Shown in pieces: positions 8,427 through 16,586 of a stretch of 32,237 nt of DNA. Under the pieces are notes generated by a model. The model had not been told where the DNA came from. It searched no databases and worked only from the letters and a program-made list of their open reading frames with translations. Source of the DNA: a bacterium (GTDB taxonomy: Bacteria; Gemmatimonadota; Gemmatimonadetes; Gemmatimonadales; Gemmatimonadaceae); contig JAIXTI010000014.1 in NCBI GenBank assembly GCA_027484025.1, positions 1 through 32,237 of the forward strand, read 5' to 3'. Each line of letters starts with the position of its first letter. The stretch's first letter is position 1. Both the position numbers and the translations under genes were made by a program.

Positions 8427-9347
8427 TCAGTAATTGCGACGGAGATCCATCCCGCTGTACAACGACGCCACCTGATCGGCGTAGCCGTTGAACATGAGCG
8501 TATTCCGCTTGAGGAATTCACCGATGCGCCGCTCCTTGGCCTGGCTCCAGCGCGGGTGGTCGACGGTGGGGTTCACGTTCGCATAGAACCCGTATTCGCT
8601 GGGGTTCGCGTCGTTCCAGGTGGTGTTGGGCATCCGGTCGGTGAACCGGATTTTCACGATGCTTTTGATGCCCTTGAAGCCGTACTTCCACGGCGTCACG
8701 AGACGCAGCGGGGCGCCGTTCTGATTGGGGAGCACCGACTTGCCGTACATGCCGGTCGCGAGCAGCGCGAGCGGATGCATGGCTTCGTCCATGCGCAGCG
8801 CTTCCTTGTAGGGCCACGGCAACACCGCGCTGCGCTGGCCGGGCATGCGCTTGGGGTCGAACAGCGTCGTGAACTCGACGAACTTGGCACTCGGCAGCGG
8901 CTCGACGCGGTTGATGACGTCGCGGAGCATGACGCCGCGCCACGGGATGACCATGGACCACGCTTCGACGCAGCGCATGCGGTAGGTGCGATCCTGCACG
9001 GCCAGCTTGCCCACGAGCTCATCGTAGGAATAGGGGCGCGGCTTCTTCACGAGCCCTTCGACCTGCACCGTCCACGGCGTGGTGACGAAGCCCCGCGCCT
9101 GCACCTTGGGCTCTTCCTTGTCGGTCCCGAACTCGTAGAAGTTGTTGTAGCTGGTGGCGTCTTCTTCCGGAGTCACCTTGTCCTCCTGCGCCCCGCCCGT
9201 CCGTGCCATGGCCTCGAGCGCGGCCGGCGACAGGACGGTACCGAGCGCGAGCGCACCGGCGGTGCCCATGAACTGGCGGCGGTTCTGATACAGCGACTCC
9301 GGGGTGATTTCGGAGGACGGGATATCGTCGGGGCGGCGAATGAGCAT
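8427..9347 (-). CDS. msrP: MsrP, molybdopterin-dependent periplasmic methionine sulfoxide reductase catalytic subunit
   Basis: A 306-residue protein, close to the size of known MsrP. A Tat signal is visible (NRRQFMGTAGALALGTVL, residues 22-39), consistent with export of a folded molybdoenzyme. The molybdenum-ligating cysteine is in YRMRCVEAWSMVIPW (Cys126). GMYGKSVLPNQNGAPLRLV and WKYGFKGIKSIVKI are typical of the sulfite-oxidase fold. It reduces protein methionine sulfoxides in the periplasm with MsrQ as partner. The frame stays open upstream through the palindromic element to 9797. ATG 9347 is preferred because family similarity starts there. Its upstream region is largely the repeat element, so the promoter must lie in or next to it. 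Confidence 0.94.
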   Translation of the reverse strand: MLIRRPDDIPSSEITPESLYQNRRQFMGTAGALALGTVLSPAALEAMARTGGAQEDKVTPEEDATSYNNFYEFGTDKEEPKVQARGFVTTPWTVQVEGLVKKPRPYSYDELVGKLAVQDRTYRMRCVEAWSMVIPWRGVMLRDVINRVEPLPSAKFVEFTTLFDPKRMPGQRSAVLPWPYKEALRMDEAMHPLALLATGMYGKSVLPNQNGAPLRLVTPWKYGFKGIKSIVKIRFTDRMPNTTWNDANPSEYGFYANVNPTVDHPRWSQAKERRIGEFLKRNTLMFNGYADQVASLYSGMDLRRNY

Positions 9348-9544
9348 GACAGGACCGGAAACGGAATACTTCGGGGGACCATCTATTCTAGCAGTTTTCG
9401 GGGCATCCGGTTCCCTTGAACAGCGGTTCGGGGGAACTGCTACTGCGGTTCGGGTTTGACCGGCCACTGCGGTTGATGGACTGCCACTGCGGTTCTGGAC
9501 TGCCACGGCGGTTTGGGAACAGGGCGGTTCGGGTCGGTATGGAA

Positions 9545-9574
9545 AACGGCGCCCGGCTTCGCCGGTACGCCGTT
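9545..9574. repeat. Secondary hairpin A of copy 1
   Basis: AACGGCG (9545-9551) pairs with CGCCGTT (9568-9574). Inside it CCGGC pairs with GCCGG around TTC. It forms a side arm of the giant palindrome. Confidence 0.75.
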
Positions 9575-9628
9575 CCTTTGGTGGTTGGAGTAACTGCCAC
9601 CGCGGTTGCCGTATCCCAACCACCAAAG

Positions 9629-9660
9629 AGTCGCCCCGCCGGCGAAGCCGGGGGGCGACT
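9629..9660. repeat. Secondary hairpin B of copy 1
   Basis: AGTCGCCCC (9629-9637) pairs with GGGGCGACT (9652-9660) around CCGGC-GAA-GCCGG. It occupies the mirror position of hairpin A. Its outer stem sequence differs from that of A, but its pairing is complete. Confidence 0.75.
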
Positions 9661-9791
9661 TTCCCTGTGAACCCAAACCGCAGTGTTCCCCAACTGCGGG
9701 GGCAGTCCAGAACTGCAGTAGCAGTCCAGCAACCGCAGTAGCGGTTCAAACCCGAACCGCAGTAGCAGTTCCACCCTAACCGCTTTAGCAG

Positions 9792-10772
9792 ATGCACTTT
9801 ACGTCGCTCGGATCGACGGGCCTCAGCGTTTCCCGCCTGTGCCTCGGCTGCATGAGCTATGGCACCCCGGACTGGCGGCCGTGGGTGCTCGATGAAGAGC
9901 AGTCGCGCCCCTTCTTCCGGCGCGCCATCGAGGCCGGCATCAACTTCTTCGATACGGCGAACATGTATTCGCTGGGGGTCAGTGAAGAGGTGACTGGCCG
10001 CGCCCTGCGCGAATTCGGGCGCCTCGACGAGCTCGTCATCGCCACCAAAGTGTTCTTCCCGGTGGGGACCGGCCCCAACTCACAGGGGCTCTCGCGCAAG
10101 CACATCGTGCAGGCGTGCGAGGCCAGCCTGCGCCGGCTGGGGGTGGAGACGATCGATCTGTATCAGATCCATCGCTTCGACCCGGTGGTCCCCATCGAGG
10201 AAACGCTCGCGGCACTCGACCATCTCGTGCACAGCGGAAAGGTGCGCTACATCGGCGCCAGTTCGGGCTTTGCCTGGCAGTTTGCCAAGGCGCTGAGCGC
10301 GAGCGAACGCCATGGGTGGGCCCGGTTCGTCAGTATGCAGAACCATTACAACCTTCTCTACCGCGAGGAAGAACGGGAGATGATCCCGCTCTGTGAGACG
10401 GAGCGCGTGGGTTGCTTGCCCTGGTCGCCCCTCGCCCGCGGCCTCTTGGCCGGCTCGCGCAGCAGCGTCACCGACCGCAGCGCGTCCACGCGCGCGGCCA
10501 CCGACAGCTACGGCCACACGCTCTACGACGACCAGGTGAACTGGGACATCGTGGAAGCCGTCCGCACGATTGCCGGTCAGCGCGGCGTGCCCATGGCGCA
10601 GATCGCGCTGGCGTGGCTGCTCAGCAAACCGGCTGTCGCGGCGCCCATCGTTGGCGCCACGAAACTCGAGCAGCTCGACGTGGCGCTCGGCGCGGTCGAC
10701 CTCGTGCTCTCGGCCGACGAGATCGGGTTGTTGGAGGCGCCATACCGTCCGCAGCCGGTTCGGGGCATCTGA
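9792..10772 (+). CDS. Aldo/keto reductase
   Basis: A 326-residue TIM-barrel oxidoreductase of full family length. The catalytic tetrad is visible: Asp54 and Tyr59 in FFDTANMYS, Lys86 in VIATKVF, His127 in YQIHRFD. The NADPH-binding region (ALAWLLSKPAVAAPIVGATKLEQL) is present near the C-terminus. It resembles YajO/YghZ-type AKRs that reduce aldehydes and ketones; the substrate cannot be read from sequence. The ATG at 9792 has no clear Shine-Dalgarno. Only six bases separate it from palindrome copy 1, while its TGA at 10770-10772 overlaps the first bases of palindrome copy 2. The gene therefore sits alone between two related repeat elements, divergent from msrP and convergent with the exporter operon. 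Confidence 0.93.
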   Translation: MHFTSLGSTGLSVSRLCLGCMSYGTPDWRPWVLDEEQSRPFFRRAIEAGINFFDTANMYSLGVSEEVTGRALREFGRLDELVIATKVFFPVGTGPNSQGLSRKHIVQACEASLRRLGVETIDLYQIHRFDPVVPIEETLAALDHLVHSGKVRYIGASSGFAWQFAKALSASERHGWARFVSMQNHYNLLYREEEREMIPLCETERVGCLPWSPLARGLLAGSRSSVTDRSASTRAATDSYGHTLYDDQVNWDIVEAVRTIAGQRGVPMAQIALAWLLSKPAVAAPIVGATKLEQLDVALGAVDLVLSADEIGLLEAPYRPQPVRGI

Positions 10773-10897
10773 ATACTGCGGTTTTGGAACGCAACTGCGG
10801 TTCGGGTTTTTCCTGCCACGGCAGTTGATGGACTGCCACTGCGGTTCAGGACTGCCACTGCAGTTTGGGAACACGGCGGTTTGGGTTTACAAGGAAA

Positions 10898-10927
10898 GTC
10901 GCCCCCCGGCTACGCCGGCGGGGCGAC
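10898..10927. repeat. Secondary hairpin A of copy 2
   Basis: GTCGCCCC (10898-10905) pairs with GGGGCGAC (10920-10927) around CCGGC-TAC-GCCGG. It corresponds to hairpin B of the other copy, seen from the opposite strand. Confidence 0.7.
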
Positions 10928-10984
10928 CTTTTGGTGGTTGGGGAACTGCAACTGCAGGTCGCGGTTGCTTCCAACCACCAAAGC

Positions 10985-11014
10985 GACGGCGCCCCGGCGA
11001 AGCCGGGGCACCGT
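10985..11014. repeat. Secondary hairpin B of copy 2
   Basis: GACGGCG pairs with CACCGTC (one G-T step) around CCCCGGC-GAA-GCCGGGG. It is followed by CTTCCATACC, the reverse complement of the GGTATGGAA beside hairpin A of the other copy. Confidence 0.7.
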
Positions 11015-11132
11015 CTTCCATACCGACCCGAACCGCTGTGTTCCTCAACCGCAGGTGCAGTCCAGAACCGCAGGGGCAGTCCATCAACTGCCGTGGCGGT
11101 TCAAACCCGAACCGTAGTTGCAGTAAACCGCC

Positions 11133-12266
11133 CTATTCGAGCGTTTTGGAAAAGCGGCGAACGCTGACCCCAAACAGCACCACCGCCAACACCACGAGCG
11201 CACCAAGTTGGCGGTACAAATCACCAAGCCCGACACCCTTGAGCAAGACGCCGCGCAGAATGTCCAGAAAGTACGTGAGCGGCAGCAGCAGCCCGAGATA
11301 TTGCGCGGGCTCGGGCATCGCGGCGCGCGGGAAGATGTATCCCGACAGCAGAATGTTGGGGAGCATGAAGAAAAAGCTCAGCTGCATCGCCTGCGCCTGA
11401 CTCCGGGCGACCGTGGAGATGAGCAGCCCCACACCGAGTGACGCCAGGATGAACACGAGCGCGAGCGCGTAGAGCAACGTGAGACTGCCGCGCACGGGGA
11501 TGTCGAAAAAGATCACCCCAAGCGTGAGCACCACGGTCATTTGCACATAGCCCACGAGCACGAACGGCACGAGCTTGCCGAGCATGAGGCTCATCTTACC
11601 GATGGGGGTAACGATGAGTTGCTCGAGTGTGCCACGTTCCCGTTCACGTACGACGGCGGTGCTGGTAATCAGCGTCATCGTGATGGTGAGCAGAATGCCC
11701 ACGATGCCCGGCACGATGAACACCGCGCTCTTCTGCGCCGGGTTGTACCAGGGGCGCACACGAATTTCGACCGGCGCGCGCAACTGGTACCGTTGTGCCA
11801 GCAGCTGCGCACCGCGCGCCTGTGCCGCGAGCTGAGCGCCGGAAATGGCGGCGCCGCTCGACTGCGGATCGGCCGCATCGATGAGCAGCTGCGCCACGCC
11901 GGTGTGTCCAGTGCGAATGAGCCGTTGATACTCGGGTGGAATGACGAGCGCGACGCGCGCGGCGCCACGCTCGATCCATCGGCGTGCCTGCGTGCGATCG
12001 GGGACCGCACGCACGATGCGAAAGTTGTCGGTGTTCTGCAGTACCTGAATGAGGGCGCGACTCTCGCTGGTGCGCGACTCGTCGACGACGACCGTCGGCA
12101 ACCGGCGCACATCGGTCTGAATGGCGTACCCGAAGAGCACGAGCTGAATGGCCGGCAGCGCCGTCATGAGCGCGAAGGTGAGGCGGTCGCGCCGCAGCTG
12201 CAGGAACTCCTTCCAGAGCATCGGCCACGCCGTCCACCGACGCACGCGATCGACCACCGTACTCAT
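11133..12266 (-). CDS. ABC-2 type exporter permease (YhhJ/YbhR-like)
   Basis: About 377 residues. One N-terminal helix (RLTFALMTALPAIQLVLFGY) is followed by an extracytoplasmic domain of about 150 residues (TDVRRLPTVVVDES to RVRPWYNP). Five or six C-terminal helices follow, including FIVPGIVGILLTITMTLITS with the VVRERERGTLEQLIVTP motif of ABC-2 permeases. It forms the membrane pore for the ATPase encoded five bases upstream. The membrane-fusion lipoprotein completes a drug or lipid exporter of the YbhFSR/YhiI type. ATG 12266 follows the ATPase stop at 12274-12276. Its own TAG lies inside the right end of palindrome copy 2. Confidence 0.9.
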   Translation of the reverse strand: MSTVVDRVRRWTAWPMLWKEFLQLRRDRLTFALMTALPAIQLVLFGYAIQTDVRRLPTVVVDESRTSESRALIQVLQNTDNFRIVRAVPDRTQARRWIERGAARVALVIPPEYQRLIRTGHTGVAQLLIDAADPQSSGAAISGAQLAAQARGAQLLAQRYQLRAPVEIRVRPWYNPAQKSAVFIVPGIVGILLTITMTLITSTAVVRERERGTLEQLIVTPIGKMSLMLGKLVPFVLVGYVQMTVVLTLGVIFFDIPVRGSLTLLYALALVFILASLGVGLLISTVARSQAQAMQLSFFFMLPNILLSGYIFPRAAMPEPAQYLGLLLPLTYFLDILRGVLLKGVGLGDLYRQLGALVVLAVVLFGVSVRRFSKTLE

Positions 12267-12273
12267 GACCGTC

Positions 12274-13035
12274 TCATGGAACGCGTCCGTGCGCGGCCTG
12301 TTCATCGCGCTCCTGCAGCATCACGAACACATCTTCGACAGTCTTGGCACCGAACTGCTGCACCACCTCGTCTGGCGTACCCAGCCCAATGAGATGTCCT
12401 CGCGACAAAAACGCGAGGCGCTGACAGCGTTCGGCTTCGTCCATGTAGTGTGTCGTCACCAGCACGGTCGTGCCCGACTGCGCGAGGTCATAAATCGTCT
12501 GCCAGAAGGTGCGCCGCGCGGCGGGGTCGACGCCCGCCGTAGGCTCGTCGAGAAACACGAGGTCCGGGTGATGCGCGGTGGCGCACGCGAGCGCGAGTCG
12601 CTGCTTCCATCCACCGCTCAACGTCCCGGCGCGCTGTGCGAGTCGGTCACCCAAGCCGAGCAGCTCGATGTGCTCCGCCAGACGTGTGTCGCGCGCCTTG
12701 CCCACGAGCCCGTACACGGACGCGTAGAAGCGCAAATTCTCCGCCACGGTGAGCTCGTCGTACAATCCGTAGCGCTGCGACATATAGCCGATACGGCGGC
12801 GTACCTGCTCGGCGTTCGTGGTGATATCAAATCCAGCTACCGTTGCCATACCGCTCGTAGGGACGACCAATCCGCAGAGCATGCGAATGGTGGTCGTTTT
12901 GCCAGACCCGTTGGGGCCGAGCAGTCCGAACACTTCGCCGCGCCGAATCTCGAGATCGAGGGCGTGTACCGCGACCAGCGCGCCAAACTGCTTGTTCAGC
13001 GCGTGCGTCTGCACGACCGCCGGTGTCTCGTTCAC
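12274..13035 (-). CDS. ABC exporter ATP-binding protein
   Basis: A single nucleotide-binding domain of 253 residues. Walker A is GLLGPNGSGKTTTIRM, the Q-loop is near RRRIGYMSQRYGLY, the signature is LSGGWKQRLALA, Walker B is LVFLDEPTAGVDP, and the switch His is in VTTHYMDEAERC. It powers the ABC-2 permease downstream. The GTG at 13035 overlaps the membrane-fusion gene stop as GTGA, indicating coupling. The frame stays open far upstream inside that gene, but the extension is a shadow. Many relatives in this export class have two fused ATPase domains; this one has only one. Confidence 0.93.
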   Translation of the reverse strand: MNETPAVVQTHALNKQFGALVAVHALDLEIRRGEVFGLLGPNGSGKTTTIRMLCGLVVPTSGMATVAGFDITTNAEQVRRRIGYMSQRYGLYDELTVAENLRFYASVYGLVGKARDTRLAEHIELLGLGDRLAQRAGTLSGGWKQRLALACATAHHPDLVFLDEPTAGVDPAARRTFWQTIYDLAQSGTTVLVTTHYMDEAERCQRLAFLSRGHLIGLGTPDEVVQQFGAKTVEDVFVMLQERDEQAAHGRVP

Positions 13036-14006
13036 GGTGCCGACGGCGGCAACGTCACCGTAATGGGCAGCCCCGCGCGCAACCGTTGCGTCGTGTCGCT
13101 GAATTCGAGCTTCACGCCAAAGAGCAGATCTTCGCGTTCCTGCTCCGTGAGCGCCACGCGCGGCGTGAACTCCGCTTTCGACGCAATCGCGGAAATGCGA
13201 CCGGCGAATGCGGTCGTGTCGCCATCGAGTCGTGCCCACAGCGTGTCGCCCGCTCGCAATCGCGGCAGCACGAACTGCGACACGTAAATGCGCGCCCACG
13301 GCCTCGCGGGCTGACCAATGGTGACGGCACTCTGCCCCGCCGACATCACTTCGCCAGGCTCCACATTTCGGCTCGAGATCACGCCATCCACGGGGGCGAC
13401 GAGCACCAGATCGTTCGCCGTCGCGCGCCATCCGGCTACCGCGGCCTGTGCGCCACGCGCCTCGGCCGCCGCCGCGGCGCGACGTTCCTGCCGCACACCA
13501 TCGCGAACGAGTTGCAGCTGTTCACGCGCGGCATCACGGCGGCTGGCCGTTGCGCGTGCCGCGGCGCGCGCCGCGTCGAGCGACGCGCGACTGATATCGC
13601 CGCGCTGTGCGAGTGGCTCCAGGCGCGCGAGATCCGCCGCCGCGCGCACCGCGTCGGCATCGGCGACATCGAGCTCCTTTTGCGCTCGCGCAATCTCCGC
13701 GGGGCGTGCACCGCGCGTCAGCTCCTGCGCGGTCTCCTCCGCAGCCATCGCCCGCGCCTCGGCCTGCGCCATATTCGCGGTGAGCGTGGGCGTCGAGAAC
13801 ACGGCCAGCGTATCTCCCGCGCGCACCACCTCGCCCTCCTGCACCAGCACGCGCACGGCTCGCGCCACCTGCAGGGGCCCGACATCGACTTCGACCATTT
13901 CCAGCGTGCCCACCGCCGTGGCGGCACGTTCACCACTGCGGCAGGCGATTGCGGTCAGCGCCAGAGAGGCGAGCAACAGGGATGGACGCGCAGAATGTCG
14001 CAACAT
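13032..14006 (-). CDS. HlyD-family membrane-fusion lipoprotein
   Basis: About 324 residues. The N-terminus is a lipoprotein signal (LLLASLALTAIAC) whose Cys would be lipidated. A barrel-sandwich half-motif follows (VARAVRVLVQEGEVVRAGDTL), then a long alanine/arginine-rich coiled-coil hairpin (about 75-185). The second half-motif comes next (LVLVAPVDGVISSRNVEPGEV), then a beta-barrel domain to the C-terminus. It links the inner-membrane ABC exporter to the outer membrane. The order fusion protein, ATPase, permease is that of YhiI/YbhG-type systems. ATG 14006 is preferred over GTG 14027 because it puts the signal peptide at the N-terminus. No outer-membrane channel gene is adjacent. Confidence 0.9.
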   Translation of the reverse strand: MLRHSARPSLLLASLALTAIACRSGERAATAVGTLEMVEVDVGPLQVARAVRVLVQEGEVVRAGDTLAVFSTPTLTANMAQAEARAMAAEETAQELTRGARPAEIARAQKELDVADADAVRAAADLARLEPLAQRGDISRASLDAARAAARATASRRDAAREQLQLVRDGVRQERRAAAAAEARGAQAAVAGWRATANDLVLVAPVDGVISSRNVEPGEVMSAGQSAVTIGQPARPWARIYVSQFVLPRLRAGDTLWARLDGDTTAFAGRISAIASKAEFTPRVALTEQEREDLLFGVKLEFSDTTQRLRAGLPITVTLPPSAP

Positions 14007-14120
14007 GATCTCGAGGAAAGGTGACACGACCGTACACCATCAATTTGCGCTGTACGCCTGCGGAAGCGAACTTCGCGCAGGTCGTACTGCTCGCCCCCTT
14101 CTCGCATCAGGAGATCCCCA

Positions 14121-16088
14121 ATGTTGAACCCTTCACGTGCACCTCGCCAGCATCGCTGGCGGGCGCTAATGGCCGGTGTGGCGACGATGGCCGCCGGCGC
14201 CGGTTCGTCGCACGCGCAAACGCCGGTGCACCCGCTCGACCAGCTATCCGCCCGCGAGCATTGGGCCATCTACGATGCACTCCAGAGCTCAGGCAAGCTC
14301 GACTCCACCTTCCGGCTGCTGTACGAAGGGCTGAAAGAGCCGCCCAAGCCGGAGGTATTGGCTTGGCAACCCGGGCAGCCGCTGCGACGGCAGGCGCTGG
14401 TGCACCTCACGCAGGGGAAGTTCGGATACGAAGCGGTGGTGGATCTCAGCGACAAAAAAGTGCTGTCGTTTACGCAGCTGCCCGGTCGGCAATTCATGAC
14501 GAGTGGCCCCGAGAGCAATGCCGCGGGTGCGCTGGCCATGAAAGATCCGCGTGTAAAGGACGCCATGCGCAAGCGCGGCATCACCGACTTCACGCACGTT
14601 TCCTGCTCGCCGGCCAACAACGGCTACTTCGATTTGCCCGAAGAGCGCAACGCGCGGGTGCTCCACCTCAGCTGCGGCAGTGATCGTGGTCGTATCTCGG
14701 GATACGGCGAATCGTTCGATGGTCTGGTCGTCGTCGTCGATCTCACGAACGAGAAGGTTCTGCGCGTCGTCGACGTGGGAGGCGCGCGCAGCGGTCTCCC
14801 CGATGGACACGCGCCCGAAGAGATCGGCGCCACGCGCGACCCGGTCAATCCGGTGCAGATGATACAGCCGAAGGGGGCGTCGTACACGCTCAACGGGCAC
14901 GAAGTGTCGTGGCAGAACTGGAAGTTCCACTTCCGCATGGACATGCGGCGCGGACTGGTGCTCTCGCGTGTGCGATATGTCGATGGCGGGAAGGAACGTT
15001 CGGTGATGTACCAGGGCTCACTCTCCGAGCTGTTCGTCCCGTACATGGACCCGGCCGATCCCTGGAACTATCAGGGATACTTCGACCTCGGCACCTATCC
15101 CTTTGCTTTCGGTGGCATCGCGAGCTCACTCGAGACGGGGGTCGAATGCCCCACCTATGCCACGTACTTCAACAGCTACGTCGTGACGGAGAAAGGCGCG
15201 CCGCGCGAGCGTCAGCGTACCGCCTGCCTCTTCGAACGCAACACGGGCGATGTGGCGTGGCGTCATACGCGTGGCGGTGGCGGCGTGAACGAAGCACGAC
15301 CGCGTACGGATCTCGTGTTGCGCATGTACATGAACGCCGGCAACTACGACTATCTGTTCGACTGGGTGCTGCAGCAGGATGGCTCGATCACGGTGAATCT
15401 CGGTGCCACCGGCATGGATCAGGTGAAGGCGGCAACCGGCACGCCCAAGGACAACGACTATGGGCGCATCATCGCGAACAAGCTGGTGGGCGTGAATCAC
15501 AGCCATTTCTTCTCGTTCCGACTCGACATGGATGTCGACGGACCGCAGAACTCGCTCATGGTGGACAAACTGCAAACCACCACACTGCCGAGTGAAAATC
15601 CACGCCGAAGCGTGTGGACGGTGAACACGCAGACGGCGCAGACGGAAAAAGACGGCATGCGCATGTCGGCGATGAACGCCCCCGAAGTGTGGCGGATCGT
15701 CAATCCCAACATCAAGAATCCCTTCGGCTGGCCCGTGGGTTATGAAATCGAAGGGCACGGCGCCATGTCGCTCATGAGTCCCGATGACTACATGCGCAAG
15801 CGAGCAGGCTTTGTCGATCACACGCTGTGGACCACGGCGTACTCGGCCAACGAGCTATATGCGGCCGGCGACTACCCCACCAACAGCGTCGCCGGCGACG
15901 GTCTTCCCCGGTGGACGGCGGCCAACCGCACCATTGCCAATACCGATGTCGTCTCCTGGCTCACGCTGGGCTTCCACCATGTGCCGCGCCCCGAAGATTG
16001 GCCGGTGATGCCGGTGGCCTGGCACAGCTTCTCCATCAAGCCCGTCGGCTTCTTCGGGCGGAGCCGGTCCATCGACCTGCCCAGATAG
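14121..16088 (+). CDS. Copper (TPQ-containing) primary amine oxidase
   Basis: A 655-residue exported enzyme. The signal peptide ends near SHAQT. The topaquinone precursor Tyr409 lies in NAGNYDYLFDW, matching the N-Y-D/E-Y consensus. The proton-abstracting Asp322 is in YFDLGTYPFAFGG. The copper ligands are His460 and His462 (VNHSHFFSFRLDMDVDG) and His620 (GFHHVPRPEDWPVMP). It oxidises primary amines to aldehydes with release of hydrogen peroxide and ammonia, here in the periplasm. GGAG precedes the ATG by eight bases. It diverges from the exporter operon across about 115 bp, but no shared operator could be identified. All active-site residues are present, so it should be functional. Confidence 0.95.
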   Translation: MLNPSRAPRQHRWRALMAGVATMAAGAGSSHAQTPVHPLDQLSAREHWAIYDALQSSGKLDSTFRLLYEGLKEPPKPEVLAWQPGQPLRRQALVHLTQGKFGYEAVVDLSDKKVLSFTQLPGRQFMTSGPESNAAGALAMKDPRVKDAMRKRGITDFTHVSCSPANNGYFDLPEERNARVLHLSCGSDRGRISGYGESFDGLVVVVDLTNEKVLRVVDVGGARSGLPDGHAPEEIGATRDPVNPVQMIQPKGASYTLNGHEVSWQNWKFHFRMDMRRGLVLSRVRYVDGGKERSVMYQGSLSELFVPYMDPADPWNYQGYFDLGTYPFAFGGIASSLETGVECPTYATYFNSYVVTEKGAPRERQRTACLFERNTGDVAWRHTRGGGGVNEARPRTDLVLRMYMNAGNYDYLFDWVLQQDGSITVNLGATGMDQVKAATGTPKDNDYGRIIANKLVGVNHSHFFSFRLDMDVDGPQNSLMVDKLQTTTLPSENPRRSVWTVNTQTAQTEKDGMRMSAMNAPEVWRIVNPNIKNPFGWPVGYEIEGHGAMSLMSPDDYMRKRAGFVDHTLWTTAYSANELYAAGDYPTNSVAGDGLPRWTAANRTIANTDVVSWLTLGFHHVPRPEDWPVMPVAWHSFSIKPVGFFGRSRSIDLPR

Positions 16089-16134
16089 TGGTCAGGGGCA
16101 GGTCATCACCTCGCGGATTGGCTACTTTTGTGGC

Positions 16135-16575
16135 ATGTCCGACGCTCCTGATGGCCTGCCCCCGACGCTCGCCCGAACGCTGAAGCAATTCCGCCTGCTC
16201 GGTCGCGAAGACAAGATGCAGGCGCTGCTCTCGTGGTCCAAAAAGCTCGAGCCGCTCCCGGAGCGGTTTGCCGAGCTCGATCGCACCGAATTCACGGTGC
16301 CCGAGTGCCAAACCCGAGTCGACATCTTTCCCGAGTGGAAAGACGACGGCACGGTGCACTTTTACGCCGATGTGAACGCCCGGCAGTCGCCCACGGTAGC
16401 CGCTGTCCTCGCCATCACCTTTGCGGCAGTCAACGATCAACCGGCGTCCACCACGCTCGCACTTCCCGCCGATTTCGTCCGGCTGCTCATGCAGGACATC
16501 GGGCTCGGCGCACGCGAAAGCGGGTTGGCCGCCATGGTTGCGCGACTCAAGCGATACGCCGCCGCGGCGGCCTGA
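16135..16575 (+). CDS. sufE: SufE-family cysteine-desulfurase partner
   Basis: A 146-residue SufE-fold protein. The sulfur-accepting Cys58 is in VPECQTRVDIF, corresponding to the GCQS segment of E. coli SufE. It carries persulfide sulfur from SufS to the SUF scaffold for iron-sulfur cluster assembly in the cytoplasm. The rest (EDKMQALLSWSKKLEPLPERF, ADVNARQSPTVAAVLAI, GARESGLAAMVARLK) follows the family pattern. No other suf gene is nearby. It is followed 11 bases later by a plsC-like gene. Confidence 0.92.
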   Translation: MSDAPDGLPPTLARTLKQFRLLGREDKMQALLSWSKKLEPLPERFAELDRTEFTVPECQTRVDIFPEWKDDGTVHFYADVNARQSPTVAAVLAITFAAVNDQPASTTLALPADFVRLLMQDIGLGARESGLAAMVARLKRYAAAAA

Positions 16576-16586
16576 ACAGGATTGTG

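Larger units (their letters stand above)
9422..9786. repeat. Giant palindromic element, copy 1
   Basis: An inverted-repeat element of about 365 bp. The outer arms at 9433-9521 and 9684-9772 match at about 79 of 89 positions by hand alignment. Each arm is made of roughly four degenerate tandem units of 19-23 bp containing CTGCCACTGCGGTT. Inside, each arm carries a secondary hairpin. TTTGGTGGTTGG (9577-9588) then pairs with CCAACCACCAAA around a 26-nt centre containing ACCGCGGT. The element fills the region between msrP and the aldo/keto reductase, ending six bases before the reductase ATG. No open frame in it resembles a protein. Confidence 0.9.
10771..11137. repeat. Giant palindromic element, copy 2
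   Basis: This is a second inverted-repeat element of about 367 bp, clearly related to the copy at 9422-9786. It has the same CTGCCACTGCGGTT tandem units in outer arms, the same TTTGGTGGTTGG core stem and two secondary hairpins. The GTATGG-linked hairpin that is on the left in copy 1 is on the right here, so the inner part is inverted between copies. It fills the space between the convergent reductase and permease genes and overlaps both stop codons; both ends read GAATA followed by GCGGTTT. Confidence 0.9.

Noticed and set aside
9348-9797. N-terminal extension of msrP through palindrome copy 1
   Set aside because: The extension reads through repeat units and would bury the Tat signal, which must be near the N-terminus.
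9388-11167. Short open frames inside the two palindromic elements
   Set aside because: Inverted GC-rich repeats give open frames on several strands and frames at once. Their translations are repeat-derived and share no domain.
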